From Oxytricha trifallax (lineage: Eukaryota > Ciliophora > Spirotrichea > Sporadotrichida > Oxytrichidae), in the NCBI GenBank assembly GCA_000711775.1, contig ARYC01001539.1:1-64000 (forward strand): a stretch of 64,000 nucleotides of DNA, read 5' to 3'. Below are positions 23,100-35,035 of this stretch, in pieces. Position 1 is the first letter of the stretch; each line of letters opens with the position of its first letter. The position numbers and the translations under genes are program-made. The notes under the pieces are model-generated. The model worked only from the letters and a program-made list of their open reading frames with translations, was not told where the DNA came from and searched no databases.

Positions 23100-23966
23100 T
23101 ATTTAAGGCTGTTGGTAAATTTTCAAAAAGCTGATAGTCTCTTCCTTAAATTCTTAGCAGCTTGTTTATTATTTTTCCAATACATATCAAATCTTCCACA
23201 TATTATCATATTAGAACTTAATTAATAGAGAGTGTCCTTATTAGAGAGTTATATCAGATCAGAATGTTTCATTAATAGAGTTAATTTATCAGTTAATCTT
23301 TAATGTTAACTCAATGACTATCAGCACCGTAAAGTCATTAAAATGGTCACAAGAATGAATCACCAAGCACTCAATGATTTTAATCCCCATTCAATTCTTT
23401 ATAAACTAAAAAAAATCTATATTAATGTCCATCGTACTCAAGGTAGTATTCTTGCAGAATATTAATTGATATATTGGTATTTAATGTTTATTTAATAGGT
23501 TGGTATTTTCTCCTGTTTCCATGCATTTATCGCAATAGATTAATATCGTCACAATTGTTTTGATTTCTATAATTGTAGTTTTATATAAATTGTTTTGAAG
23601 TCATATTAAGGCATCTAACAGAAATTTGTATAAGTAAAATCTTACAAATATTTTGTACAACTCAGTGCCAAGAGTTTTGTATAAATCAGTAGTTTCAATA
23701 TATATAGATCCATATTAAATTCATTATACAGAAATTTCTAACCTTATTATGTTAACATATCTTAAATAAAGTTAAATAAAATTAAATGACGTATTTAGAG
23801 TAATATTTTTATCATACTATCCAAATCCTTAAACTAACTCGTACTATAATGTTCATAAATATTTGAAGGGGAAATATTGAATATATTTTGTTTAATAGTG
23901 TTCTATCGATATTAATATTAAAGAATCTTACTTAATAAACCAGCTATCTAAGAAACCTATGGCCAG

Positions 23967-24007
<41 letters not shown>

Positions 24008-24153
24008 TGTTTTTCAACAATGAATAGTCAATTATTCTATCATAATAGTATTTTTACTAAGTCAATATATATCCAAATTTACCCTTCCTCAATATGTAGA
24101 AAATGAAATTCCTTAAGAGCTGTCTAATGATCATTTGATTAAAATTTAAAGTT
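23100..24153. other. AT-rich spacer with one microsatellite
   Basis: No supported gene; it contains the ATA microsatellite at 23968-24005. Confidence 0.45.
23968..24005. repeat. (ATA)n microsatellite
   Basis: About a dozen uninterrupted ATA units. Confidence 0.95.
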
Positions 24154-24540
24154 TCAGATGCATATAGCTCTACTTTACTGATCCTATACTATACTGTGAA
24201 ATAATTGTACTTTTATAAATATTTCCTGAAAACTACCTTATAGCTTATCCAACTTAATCTTTTTTAAAAAGTGGATGAATAAATTTCTTATACATATGTT
24301 TGCAGTCTTCACTCTCTTGAGTTGGCAGCCAGCAAATCTTTCAAAACATTTAGTATTATATAAAAAATTATTGAAGAACTTTTTTTCAATCAATAATTTT
24401 AATGTCTCATTCTTGGACTCCACTTTAATCTCAATCAGATATCGCTTATTAATGACTAAAAAGAAGTAAATTATACATATAAAAAGATTAACATATTTAA
24501 TTATATAATAATTAAATTTCCATTGATTTAATCTTCTCAT
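24154..24540 (-). CDS. Unrecognised ORF, ~128 codons
   Basis: ATG 24540 to TGA 24154; the first 100 codons contain no TAA/TAG. A hydrophobic segment (YVNLFICIIYFFLVI) follows the N-terminus, then a charged region (IEIKVESKNETLKLLIEKKF) and a Cys-containing part (KCFERFAGCQLKRVKTANIC). It could be a single-pass membrane protein. The opposite strand is also open here, so orientation is uncertain. Confidence 0.35.
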
Positions 24541-24707
24541 TTAATAATTTTTATTCAAATTCTATTTTAATTGATATTATTCATTTTTCCGAGGAATATT
24601 ATCTTATTAAGGCAATTATAAGGTATGAGTATGGTCGAGTGAAGTTACTCTAACTTAGAATTTTATGGTATTAAAGAGACAAGAGATATTAATATAAACT
24701 TCATTTT

Positions 24708-25316
24708 TCATCTACTAAATTCATTTAATTATATTTCAATTTTACTTCTTTTGATAGATATTGTAAGTTTAATAATTTTTAATTTAAAATTAATATTTTA
24801 GAGTATCTTACGGCAATAAAAATCAATTAAAAATGAAGTAATGATCTTCATTTCTTAGATTAAATATTGAAACTAACACCCTTTTATGCAAGTTTGATTG
24901 AAACTAATGGGAATAGAGCAATGCACAAAATATGAAGGCAAAAGGATAGCAGTATATAAATACTTTACATCTATTTTCTGGAGCCCAACAATTTTTAACA
25001 AAAGGCATAATTAAACTTTTATAATTCTTACGAACAGAGTTAGTGAGTTGAGAGTAAAAAATACATGACCAATTGGAGTCGACAAGAATGGAGAGTGATT
25101 AGAATCATATCTTCTAACAACTACAGGAATCGACTTTATCATATCTCCTGGGAATATAAAATTTCCAATTCTACTTCTAGCATAACCGGCAAAACTTACA
25201 TCCTTTTTATAAGTGCTAACAAAGAATTTTGTAGATTATCCTTATGGAATTCCTTAAAATTTTATCCTTGCCACTCTTTTCAAGTTGAGTTATCCAAAAT
25301 TGCTCTTAATACTTCT
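24708..25316 (-). CDS. Unrecognised ORF with convincing coding core
   Basis: The frame is open for 203 codons between TGAs. The N-terminal part (GQSTKFFVSTYKKDVSFAGY, RSRIGNFIFPGDMIKSIPVV, then RRYDSNHSPFLSTPIGHVFF) has the composition of a folded conserved protein. Beyond about 24950 it becomes low-complexity and is probably non-coding read-through. No ATG at the upper limit; likely an exon or macronuclear-destined segment. Family not recognised. Confidence 0.48.
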
Positions 25317-25599
25317 TCATCACATTAATACGCTTTTGAATTTGGATGAAATTACTTAAAACAATAATTGGTAAAGTTTTGATATAAATTATTTTTAAAA
25401 ATTATGAGATCACTGTTACTAGTATACAAAGTAAAAGTGTCATTCTTTCTAGTAGCTTTCATGTTAAAGAGCAATATATAAAATAGAATAAACTTTCATA
25501 TTTTGTGCTCTGTATTGATATTCTCTATCATATCTTTTTTATAAGTTAATGATTTGTAAATAGAAATTAATAAATTTAATCAACAACTTAAAAGCTTGA

Positions 25600-25758
25600 T
25601 ATAATAAAAAGTATTATTATACATTAGATGCAGATGAAGATAGGTACTCACTATAGATATCATGGTCCTATCTGAAGCAAAGAGATGACTTAGAAAACAT
25701 TGAAAATAATCAGGATGAAGATAACGATGATGATGAACATAATGAAATGCTTTATTGA
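25600..25758 (+). CDS. Short ORF with acidic C-terminus
   Basis: 52 codons between TGAs, reading YTLDADEDRYSLQISWSYLK then an Asp/Glu/Asn-rich tail (ENNQDEDNDDDEHNEMLY). This looks like the 3' coding end of a gene whose upstream part is missing or spliced away. Confidence 0.4.
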
Positions 25759-26990
25759 GCATTTCAATTTTTAATTTGTAAAATAAGTTTTTTGATTAAC
25801 TTAAATTTAATTATTAATTCTCTTAATCTATCTTATTATAAATTACAAATGCTTTGACAAAAACCTTCCTAAAACTTTTAGCATCCACAATCAGAGTTTT
25901 ATTAGTATGATAAATGCAAGTCTGACTTTGAAATCTAAAATTGTTCGAGAAGTAACATCCCATATCATTGATTTCCTTTTGCTGAAGTTAAGCATAGAAG
26001 AATTTCCACCCAATATTTAATCACTCAATACGAATCTTCTGAACTAGGATGATATAGGTATAAATATTTAATTGGCTTTTCTTAAATACAATTCCGCTCA
26101 AAATTAAAAAGTCTATGGCGATTGTAATCTTTGTAAGTAATTATTTACAAAAAAACCAAATAATCATAAGCCTTAAAGTTCAATGGATGTTCTCCAGTAG
26201 GGAATTTACCATCATATTCCCAGTACTTTTGGAGTTAATTTCTTACAATTGATAGTTCTCACTTTCATCAAATTTTTTGCTTCCATATTTAATCTTAAGA
26301 TATGGATCTGAGAAAAGATCCAATATCTCTTTAAGCAAGATCAAATCTTTTTAGCACATATATTATTCAACACATCTAATTTTTTATATAAGCCTTTAAT
26401 TAAATTAAGTTTAAAATAATAAAAATCATCTAAGAAATTAGTATTCCTTCAATTATCTTTATTTATGATTATTCTTTTAAGAATATAAGAATTTAAGGAT
26501 TTTCAATTCCTATAGAATGCTATTTTTACTATAATGCAGTAGTAGCTTACTCAAAAGACTCTAAATCAGCTGGATTATATAGTAAGTCAGTATTAGACTT
26601 CCTCAATGAAATTACTTTCAATCCTTTTTTAACTATCTGCATTATTACTCATCTTGTTATTCTTAAATTTAATTTTTAAATAATTTTTAAAAATAAATCA
26701 TAATAATATTTATTTAAAATTTTTTTGTTTTATAGGTGGAGTTTCGAAGCACTGTCAATTAAAATGATTAGAAATTTTATCAATTATTTTTATGTGATTT
26801 AAATTGAATTATGATGTGTCTATTGTGGAAATAAATATAATAAATTTAAATTTAAATTATATAATATTGTTAAATAAGTTTCTTATCCAGTAAAAACATG
26901 ATAATAATTTGAAAAATCTAAATACTAAATACGAAAACTATATAAATAATAGTATATAAATTAATTATTTTATAGTTTAATTTAAGAAAT
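25759..26990. other. AT-rich spacer, nothing recognised
   Basis: No supported gene. Confidence 0.4.
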
Positions 26991-27260
26991 TTGTTCAATT
27001 ATTATAATAATTTTATTATTACTACTGTGGCTGAAGAACATGGAGAAACAAAGAGAACGGGAGCTGTTGGAGTTACGCGAGAGAAATGGCCCAAGGAACA
27101 AGCTGACGACTCCGAACTAACTGTCAGCGCCGAAGATTCAAGTGTCAACCCAATGTGTGATAGCGGGACTACATACTCTTGCATAGGTGTGTGGCTCAAC
27201 GATAAAGTTGAAATCATCCCCAACGATCATGGAAACTCAGAGAGCAGTTGCAAGAACTAA
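26991..27260 (+). pseudogene. GC-rich ORF containing an Hsp70 N-terminal scrap
   Basis: At 27153-27236 the frame reads [20 protein letters not shown] then IIPNDHGN. This closely resembles the nucleotide-binding N-terminus of Hsp70 (DLGTTYSCVGVW...NDQGN). Similarity stops abruptly after GN: the usual RTTPSY is absent. Upstream the frame ([20 protein letters not shown]) does not continue the Hsp70 fold. The local GC is well above the surroundings up to about 27430. It is best read as a fragment of an Hsp70 gene embedded in other DNA. Confidence 0.5.
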
Positions 27261-28619
27261 TGATGATTATAGGCAATTTGAACAAATCAGCTACTGCAAC
27301 TCAAGATGTGATTAAGAAATCTTATAGGAAAATTAGACTACGCCAGTAACCAGAGAGGTGTCCTGTGATACAGTAAACCCGAAGTCACTAGCGTATTTAT
27401 GCCTAATCACAGCTAACCAAGTTAAGGTATTTAATAACACATTAGAAATAAGTAATAATAATACTGATTAATATAAAGTAGAGATGTGTGATCAATTTGC
27501 ATCTCTTTTTTATTAATTCCCGACTGTAAGCATTTTTCTATCTATCTCTAGTTATATTATTATTGGACGAAGTAGTAATACAATTTATACTTTTGCTGCT
27601 TCTTACTAACCACAAAATATTAATTTAAAGTGTAATATAAAAATCTAAAATAAAATTAATTAAAATTGGTGGCTTTAAATTACATTAAGTTTCTATCAAA
27701 TTTAAATGGAATTTATTCATGATTATATATAATTAAATATAAAATTATGTTATGCTTATAATTCAATTATTTTTTATATTTTGTTTTTTAAGCAGGAAAT
27801 AATTTTTCATTTACTCTTTTTCTATAACTATGAGTGAGTTAAATGTATACTTTGTGGAAAAGTATTTAAATTTTAAAGTTTAAATCTTGATATACACATT
27901 TAAAGTAATTAAATAAAATTAATGTAATTATTGGTACTAAGTAGTAAAATATATTAATTTTGCTGAATATTACCAAAGCAATATTAAAGGCTAAGAATTT
28001 AGCAATTTTATTATATAACATTACAATATTTATTGATTATAGTTTCTATTTAGTTATATAATTCTGAAACTTTTATATATTCCAGATTGTGTTTCTCTTA
28101 TAATTGAATATTTAAAGTCTTTCTTCTGGACTCTTTTAATTTTTCGTAAAATACTTTTCAATTTAATTTTAAATTATCAATTTGCCCTTTTATTAACCTA
28201 CTGTTTTTAGGTTTGTATTTTATCTTGAATCATCAGCCTTTGATTGTTGTAAGATCAAAACCATCAATCACTTGCTAAATCTTTAAAATTAATATTTTAA
28301 TGATATTTTATTTTCCATTAGATTGATCTATTATAACTTCATCAAATTGAAAAATATAGATTTAGGGAAGATTTTCTAATTGTTATCTAATTATTCATAT
28401 AATATTCTATTAAAATGTTTTTGGACATATTTTTGTTATTTTTGAACTGTTTTGGCATTCACTTTTCTTAATAAATAGAGACAGGTTTAGAAAGAATTCC
28501 AATTTAAATTTCTAGCATGAGATATTAAGAGTATTTTGTATAAGTCATCACAAGCGAATTTGGATTTTAATGTTTTTTTGGGAATCACCATCTTACTTTA
28601 ATATGTTAAAGTAATTAAA
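27261..28619. other. AT-rich spacer after a GC-richer shoulder
   Basis: 27261-27430 is still GC-richer, without a supported frame. The rest is AT-rich with no recognised feature. Confidence 0.4.
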
Positions 28620-31075
28620 TCAAATAATATTTTTTTAAATATTTTATAAAATTATTGGAAATTTCTCAATACTTTTTACTTTTTATATTTGAATTCTAAG
28701 AATCTAAAAATGTAGTAAACATTTATTATATGCAACTCCTAATTAATAGTCATTCTTATTATTTTTTTCTAGCCAATCATTTTCCTTTGATTTTACTTCT
28801 CATTCAAGACCTTAGAGTTTAAGCAAAAATGCATTTCTTTAATAAGCTTCTCACGCTTGCTTCTTTCTTGTATAAAGTAATTCCAGTATTGTATCTTCGA
28901 AGTCAGAAATGAAATCTGTATTAGGAGTAATTGGCTTGCATTTATTTATTGAACTTTTTAATACATCTTCTTCTTTTTCAAACAAGTTTTTGCTATCTTT
29001 TTTCTTGATCTTTTATGAGCAATTATCTGTCAGTCATTTAAGAAAGAGGGCCCATATTCTAATAGTCTAGCTTTATCAAGTATTTTATTAACTTCAATCA
29101 GTAAATATGTATTTTCTTAAGCATACCGGTTGAGCTCATCAGCATTTTTTTCATAGAAAAATAAATTGCAATCTTACTCTCAAATATAAGTGGTGGCTGT
29201 AATTCATATTTTTCTAAGAGTATTTTTTAAATATTTAATGATTCTGTCACTTTCTTCAATTCATATTCTCTTTCCTTCTCATTTAGGGCATAATATCTAT
29301 TAATAAACCATTATATTATTTCTGATAAAGACAGCAAGATGTCCAGTAATTGTACTACAAACCTTCTATATGCATTATTGTAAATATCGAATTACAATTT
29401 AGTGCACAAAAGAAGATTTGCAGTTAAATCAATTTCAAAACTAATCATCATGTTGTTATTAGGATTGGAACCAGGTTTATTCGGCTAAGTTTTGTTGTTA
29501 GCAAAATCTTGAACATTTTTTCGTGGTAAAATCTTGTTAAATTTAATTTTATAAATAGTTTTTTAACTGACAGAAACCAGATAAATTTGAGGTTTATCGA
29601 GTCAAAAATGTTAATCTAACTATTGAAGTCTCTATATTTAATTTTCTAAGTAAGTTTTTAATTAATTGAAAGTAACCTTATATGAGAAAATATCAACAGC
29701 AATTTCAAATGAAACTGAAATTTAGCCACAAGGATATTCATGATCACTAAACCCAATTATAATATCATGCTATTTTAACTCAAAAATTTTATTATATTCT
29801 GGAATTGAAGTATCTTTATGGTAAGTTACACATCTACCCATATAATCATCAGCATCTAGTAAGTTCTCAGCATCCTAGATAATCATTAGAAAGGGATATT
29901 TTTTCAATTTTCTCAAAATCTATTTTGTGTCTTTGTTTTTTATTGTTTAGATTCCAAATGCATAAATTAGATTTTAAAAACCACTAATATCACTAAATGA
30001 ATATATATATATGCATTAAATATAAAGCATCCAATTTTCCATGCACTTAAACTCTTTGGTAGAGGGTTTTTTTATTATTAGATAAATCAAACTCTCCATG
30101 AGTTCTTAATTGACCCTAAACCAAGATCAGCTTAATGTGATAAGCATATTAGTTAAGCATTTGGTTATCTAATTCATTTTCGAGCTTTATTAGAAACAAA
30201 TGGAATAATGATCCTCCATGAATTTAATAAAAAAATACTCACAATTCTTAAAAGTTTTGTAGGGACCTTTAAACATAGAAATAGCAGATCTTTCAATCTA
30301 TCTGTTGTAGTTTCCTTTTTATTCAACAGCTCCTTTTGAATCAATAAAGAATTAATTCACCTATAATCTTAATTTTTATTTCTGACCTCAAGGAAATCAT
30401 ATTCCAATGACAAATTCTATAATTTATTCCTATTCATGATAGTTAAAAGCTACTTTCATCATAAGATTGTTCTTCCCTTCAGTATTGAAAGCTACAACTT
30501 TTATGTCTGAAATTTAGTTTCAATAAATGCTATTTTCATTAAATTTTGCCTTTAGATATTGAAGCTATTTCATGAAAGTCATTCATTTAATCAGTATTTT
30601 CACCTTAATATTCAAGTAGAGAGGTATAAATGCCAAACCATTAGATTTTTTAATTTTTATTTGCATCTTAAGAATATGAAAAAATCTCTAACTAACTAAG
30701 ATTCATTGAACCAACATTTCATATTTTTGTTCATTATCATAGTCGTATTTTAATATTTTTTCTGAATATCTGTAAATTATGCATATAATCTATAGTTTCA
30801 AAAGTAAACGAATCAAGATATTGAAGTTTTAAATTTTAGAAAAACAAAACTTAAATTCCTTTTATTCAATTTCTGATAGACGGAGGCATCATGATTTCTA
30901 TATCATCTTGGTTTTATGGGCCAGTTTCATCATTGATTTACACTTACTATTCTCCAGCACCAGCAATAGATTGAGCTATTTTAAGGAAGTATGTGATCTC
31001 ATTGAATCTTTGCTTCGAGATTGAAAAGGCCAATCCTTTTTTAATCAGGTTAGTTTATCTAAGAAGAACATAAAA
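28620..31075 (-). pseudogene. Large decayed protein gene, family unknown
   Basis: Strong coding segments follow each other on the minus strand: IKKGLAFSISKQRFNEITYF (near 31040), MFKGPYKTFKNCEYFFIKFM (near 30265), FLMIIQDAENLLDADDYMGR then CVTYHKDTSIPEYNKIFELK (29700-29900), SFEIDLTANLLLCTKLQFDI and YNNAYRRFVVQLLDILLSLS (29300-29450), and NTDFISDFEDTILELLYTRK (near 28910). Together they imply an ancestral protein of roughly 700-800 residues. The segments are separated by frame changes and in-frame TGAs without AT-rich gaps, so this is a decayed copy rather than a set of separated exons. I do not recognise the family. Confidence 0.6.
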
Positions 31076-31389
31076 GTAGTATTGAAATCATTAGTACCTA
31101 TATATTCATATTCAAACAAAAAATACAACTTATATACAGTAAAAATTGTAAATATAGAATAAAGAGAAGATCTATTAAAAATTATAAATAGAACTTATTT
31201 TAAAATTTTATACTCATATTTTATCAATATTATAGTATAGTATGATTAATTTAACATATGATAATAATGGTGAAAAAGATATAAATATCATTTATTTCTT
31301 AATCAATTATATAATCTACTATAACTTTATAGTCATTAATAATTTGTATTTTTTTTATTTTAGAATTACTATTAAATAAGAAACACAGA

Positions 31390-31779
31390 ATGGGTATACT
31401 GAGCAAAACACAAAAAGATATCATATAGGGAGATGTTGAAAACAACCAAACACATCGCCAAGCCTAATACACAATTGATATCATAAAAAACAACAAAGAA
31501 CAATGGGGACTACACATGCTAGAAATCCTAACCTTCATCACTAGAAAACTTATAAGGAAATGCTACAATATACTTAACCAATTCTAAATATACCTTACTA
31601 AGCTCCAATACGACCAAGAAAACAAGGACGACTAAGTTCAGCTCTGGACCTAATAACTTTTCCAGATGCTGAGACTAGCAGCTATAAACAATCGATTCAT
31701 CAGACCTTAAACTAAAGCTCCTGAAATCGAAAGACCAGCCTCCCACCACAAGAAGTCGCTCTAACAGATCACTATGTGA
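31390..31779 (+). CDS. ORF A of a compact unknown cluster
   Basis: ATG to TGA, 129 residues, with ten or so TAA/TAG Gln codons in frame. It opens MGILSKTQKDIIQGDVENNQ and includes HMLEILTFITRKLIRKCYNI and LRLAAINNRFIRPQTKAPEI. The codons end in C far more often than in neighbouring genes (AAC, ATC, TAC, GAC). The 3' end overlaps ORF B by about 55 bp in the -1 frame. It is helical and charged, with no recognised domain. The intact start, stop and distinctive codon use argue that it is real. Confidence 0.62.
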
Positions 31780-32231
31780 TCAGAGATCGTTAACACCAAA
31801 AAGAGCTCGAAGACTTCGAAAAAAAGTACCGAGAATATGAAAAAAACCTCAATGACTCCTACAGAAACCTAAATTTAATAACAAAAAAGGTGCTATAATC
31901 CAAGAACGGAGATGACTGGAGCCCAGAGGAAGAAAAACAAGAATTCGACGCCTACGACCATGAAGCCTCTATAGAGGAAAGTTCAAGTCAGCATACCTAC
32001 TACATAGACAGCTAATCCGAACACACAGAAGGATTCAGGAATCACGTCCGCAAAATTTGCGAAGATACAAACGTCAAATAAGTCATCGGGAAAAGATAGT
32101 AATAAATACCAAATTAATAATTAAAGTTGAACCTTAAAATTTAGTATTAAATAATAAAAATCAAGACCATGATTGTAATTATTAAACTAATAACTATAAA
32201 GATATGCAGACTATCACTAAAGAACGACTGA
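31725..32231 (+). CDS. ORF B of a compact unknown cluster, overlaps ORF A
   Basis: The frame lies -1 to ORF A and is open from 31725 to TGA 32229-32231. It has no ATG near its left limit. The product is charged and probably coiled-coil (HQKELEDFEKKYREYEKNLN), then acidic (WSPEEEKQEFDAYDHEASIE), ending with FRNHVRKICEDTNVKQVIGK. After about 32100 the sequence becomes AT-rich and the reading less convincing. Overlap without its own start suggests expression coupled to ORF A or a frame change in one gene. Family unknown. Confidence 0.55.
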
Positions 32232-32845
32232 TATAGAGATTCGATACGAGAGAATCTTGCATATCAATCTGGCTCAACACTATCAACACATCGCTCTTTG
32301 ACAAAATTAAAGAGTTCTCCAATGTCATCAATGCCATGTTACAAAAACTTTCCAAAAAGGACCTACTAACATGGTTGAACATGGACGACAAGTAAGTAAG
32401 CGATGAGATAAAAGAAAAAACAGGCTAAATGCACGACAAAAAACCTATCGCAACCCAATTTTTCAGACTACTAACAGTGATACTTATGAAAAACATCACT
32501 GCGAATGAACTCAGCTGCCTCTCAGTTTCAGCAGACTACCACCAACACCTAAACAAGGTAGAAATCAACATAAAATGTCTCCAAAAACACACATACTTTA
32601 TGAAGAGCGACTTAATACAGCTCATCACAACAAGATGCAAAGACTTCATAGCATCCAAAAAACTCAAATTCTCAATCAATGTCAAACACTTCGACACGTA
32701 ATTCAAGTTCAAGGACTAAGGAGAAACAATCTAAATCCTCCACTCTAAGCCCAGAAGAGGAGGTAAGAGAAGAAACAACCAAAGAAGAACCAAAGGAAGA
32801 GGAAAAGGAAGAGGAGGAAAGAGAAGAAACAACAGAAGAAGATGA
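32204..32845 (+). CDS. ORF C of a compact unknown cluster, Arg/Gly-rich tail
   Basis: ATG to TGA, 213 residues. The helical body includes MQTITKERLIQRFDTRESCI, FDKIKEFSNVINAMLQKLSK and DLIQLITTRCKDFIASKKLK. The last 35 residues in this frame are strongly basic (KPRRGGKRRNNQRRTKGRGK), typical of RNA- or DNA-binding tails. It shares the C-ending codon preference of ORFs A and B. The family is unknown. The purine-rich tail is also open in another frame (see the acidic frame at 32679). Confidence 0.62.
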
Positions 32846-32921
32846 AGACTCAGTATACAGGAGAGAATCTCCACTTAACTAAGAGGGCTTGTCCCTTATT
32901 TGCACTAAAAAGCAATTTTGA
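32679..32921 (+). CDS. Acidic frame overlapping the ORF C tail
   Basis: An ATG at 32679 opens a different frame across the purine-rich tail, reading Ser-rich then Glu-rich sequence (STLSPEEEVREETTKEEPKE) to TGA 32919. It contains no TAA/TAG for 67 codons. Only one of the two frames need be real. A frame change at the end of ORF C would swap its basic tail for this acidic one. Confidence 0.3.
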
Positions 32922-32958
32922 TCGGGGTTCACCAGAGACCTCAATGTGATAATATTAA

Positions 32959-32992
32959 TATTATTATAATTATTATTATTATTATTATTAAT
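32959..32992. repeat. (ATT)n microsatellite
   Basis: A run of TTA/ATT units with one interruption, just downstream of the ORF cluster. Confidence 0.85.
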
Positions 32993-34349
32993 TTGTAGTA
33001 AAAGATTATTAATTAGAGAATTAGATATTTAAAAATAAATTATTAATTTAAAGATGTCTAAGGAAGTTCTGTTTGTAAAAGAAGAAAAGACAGCTCCGTA
33101 ACAAAGCATCAACAATATTCATTTAGTGGAACATAAAACATGAAGAATTTAAATTAAAAAGTTATTGTAAGTTATTTTATGTTATATAAGCAATAATAAT
33201 TTCATTACTATATTATAGACATTGCTTATTCGTAATTTTATTAAATATAAATCAGAAACATTATAGAATTCTCATTATAAAATAATAAATGGATTAGGAA
33301 TAGGATTATAATGTAATATTAAACTTGCATATCATAATATATATTAAATACTTCTGTGATATTCTATATTGGAATTTATAAATTTTACTCCCAATTTATT
33401 GACGGTATCTTCAAATTTATTAATTTGGATTATATTCAAGAAGAAAGCAGTTCAAAAAGTTGAGAAAGTGTAAGCACCTATCATTTGTATTAAGGAGATA
33501 ATTCTAATTAAAATAATATATAAAACACGTTATGAATCGAATATTAGATTTGAAATTTTGTATAAATTAATTAATCCCGCCTTATTTAAGCTAGAACAAT
33601 TATGAATTTAAAGACTTGGTAAAATAGTATGATCTAAGTAGCTTGTGGGAGGGACATCAAATTCTCATTAGACTGCTGTAGGAGCATCAATCTAAGTATA
33701 CTGGGGAGAGCATCTTTTCTTTGAGAATCATTCATAAATAGGATACTTGGCACTATATTCAAATATTTTATAATGAATCTGTTATATATCAAGTAATAGT
33801 ACTTTGTTTTGGAAATATTTTATAATCTCAATTTAAATGAATAACAATCCTAAAAATTAAGATTAAATTTAAATAATAAATATACTCATTTTAAGTTAAA
33901 TAATATCAAAATTACTTTATTTGTTTGTATAAATTTTTGATTATTTAGTTTGAGAATTTCGTATAAATTAAAATTTTCTTACTAAATTAAATCTAAACTT
34001 GAAATCATTAATTCAGATAAGAGAATTAAAAATAATTAAATAATATTCTAATAAATTAATTATTAAAATATAATAATTTATTTATTAAAAAGCTAATTTA
34101 TTATTATCAACAAATAAGTTATTTTTTTTAATATAAAAGGATAATTAGAATTTTAATTGGAAATTGATAAACTTAATTTAAATTTGTATAAATATTTGAT
34201 TATTATTAATATTGGATTGCTTTTCGTTTTATTGAAACAATAAGTACTTATGTAGCAACTTTCCCAATTAAAAATCCAAGAAACAAAATTTTAATGTGAG
34301 TATTTTGTAAATATAATAGAATCATTCAATTAAAATCCATTCCTATCTC
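32993..34349. other. AT-rich spacer, nothing recognised
   Basis: No supported gene. Near 33645-33715 a GGAG...CATC motif recurs about three times with spacing near 30 bp; its meaning is unclear. Confidence 0.4.
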
Positions 34350-34520
34350 TTGATCGATTGAAAGATAATGCAAGACCCATTCTCATACAATTAAGAGGGC
34401 ACCTCGCTATACTCAACCTCGTCGTAGGTGCAGCTGTCGCCCTTTGTGCTTCAGGTAAAGATGGTGATTGAAAAGTAATATAAGGCAAAGATGAGATGAC
34501 AGGAGCTGGCCTTAAGTATC

Positions 34521-34733
34521 ATGCTTGCTGGAGAACATAAGCCAAGAAGGCCATTCTGTGAAGAGCATCTTAAGCTCATTGTCGACCCTTTACGACCACA
34601 CACTATTAAAAGCCTTCCTGACCACATTCTTCAGACCGTGAAGTGTCAGCTGGCCAGGAAGCGCCTTAAATTCACGTTGAGGGCGCCTAGGGAGAGATGG
34701 ATGTTTGCTAAAACTAATCTCTCAAACATATGA
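34521..34733 (+). CDS. ORF in GC-rich block, no TAA/TAG/TGA for 70 codons
   Basis: ATG to TGA, 70 residues (MLAGEHKPRRPFCEEHLKLI, then VKCQLARKRLKFTLRAPRER). It is strongly basic. It overlaps another plausible frame starting at 34622, so only one is likely to be translated. No family recognised. Confidence 0.35.
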   Translation: MLAGEHKPRRPFCEEHLKLIVDPLRPHTIKSLPDHILQTVKCQLARKRLKFTLRAPRERWMFAKTNLSNI

Positions 34734-35035
34734 AGAGTCCAAGGTGCGAGATAGGGCTCTGTCTATATGGTCAATAACAAATAACAACTATTCGAAAATT
34801 CGCTGACACATGTTCAAAGGTAGCTTATTGCGATTCATCTCAATTCAAGTACCAAGATTTCATAGTTGTTGCGAACAATTTCTTGGGTATAACAATTAAC
34901 CCATAAATTGAGCTATTTAAGATAGCTAACCCTGAAGATTCAGTTGTAATCCTTGGTTATGACTACTTCAGACTCTCATACTAAACTTTAGAAGATGCAT
35001 TGTTTGATTTCCCATGTTGGTGTTAGCCAGCATGA
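34622..35035 (+). CDS. Unrecognised ORF, strong coding character
   Basis: The frame lies between TGAs; a usable ATG is at 34697. It reads MKSPRCEIGLCLYGQQQITT, KYQDFIVVANNFLGITINPQ and IANPEDSVVILGYDYFRLSY, and looks like a folded enzyme-like domain. The end overlaps the next ORF (start 34995) by 41 bp in another frame, so the two are probably parts of one gene separated by a frame change. Family unknown. Confidence 0.52.

Noticed and set aside
29820-29835. 'DADD' near 29.8 kb as a reverse transcriptase active site
   Set aside because: The surrounding residues (ENLLDADDYMGR) do not fit the RT palm pattern and no other RT block is nearby.
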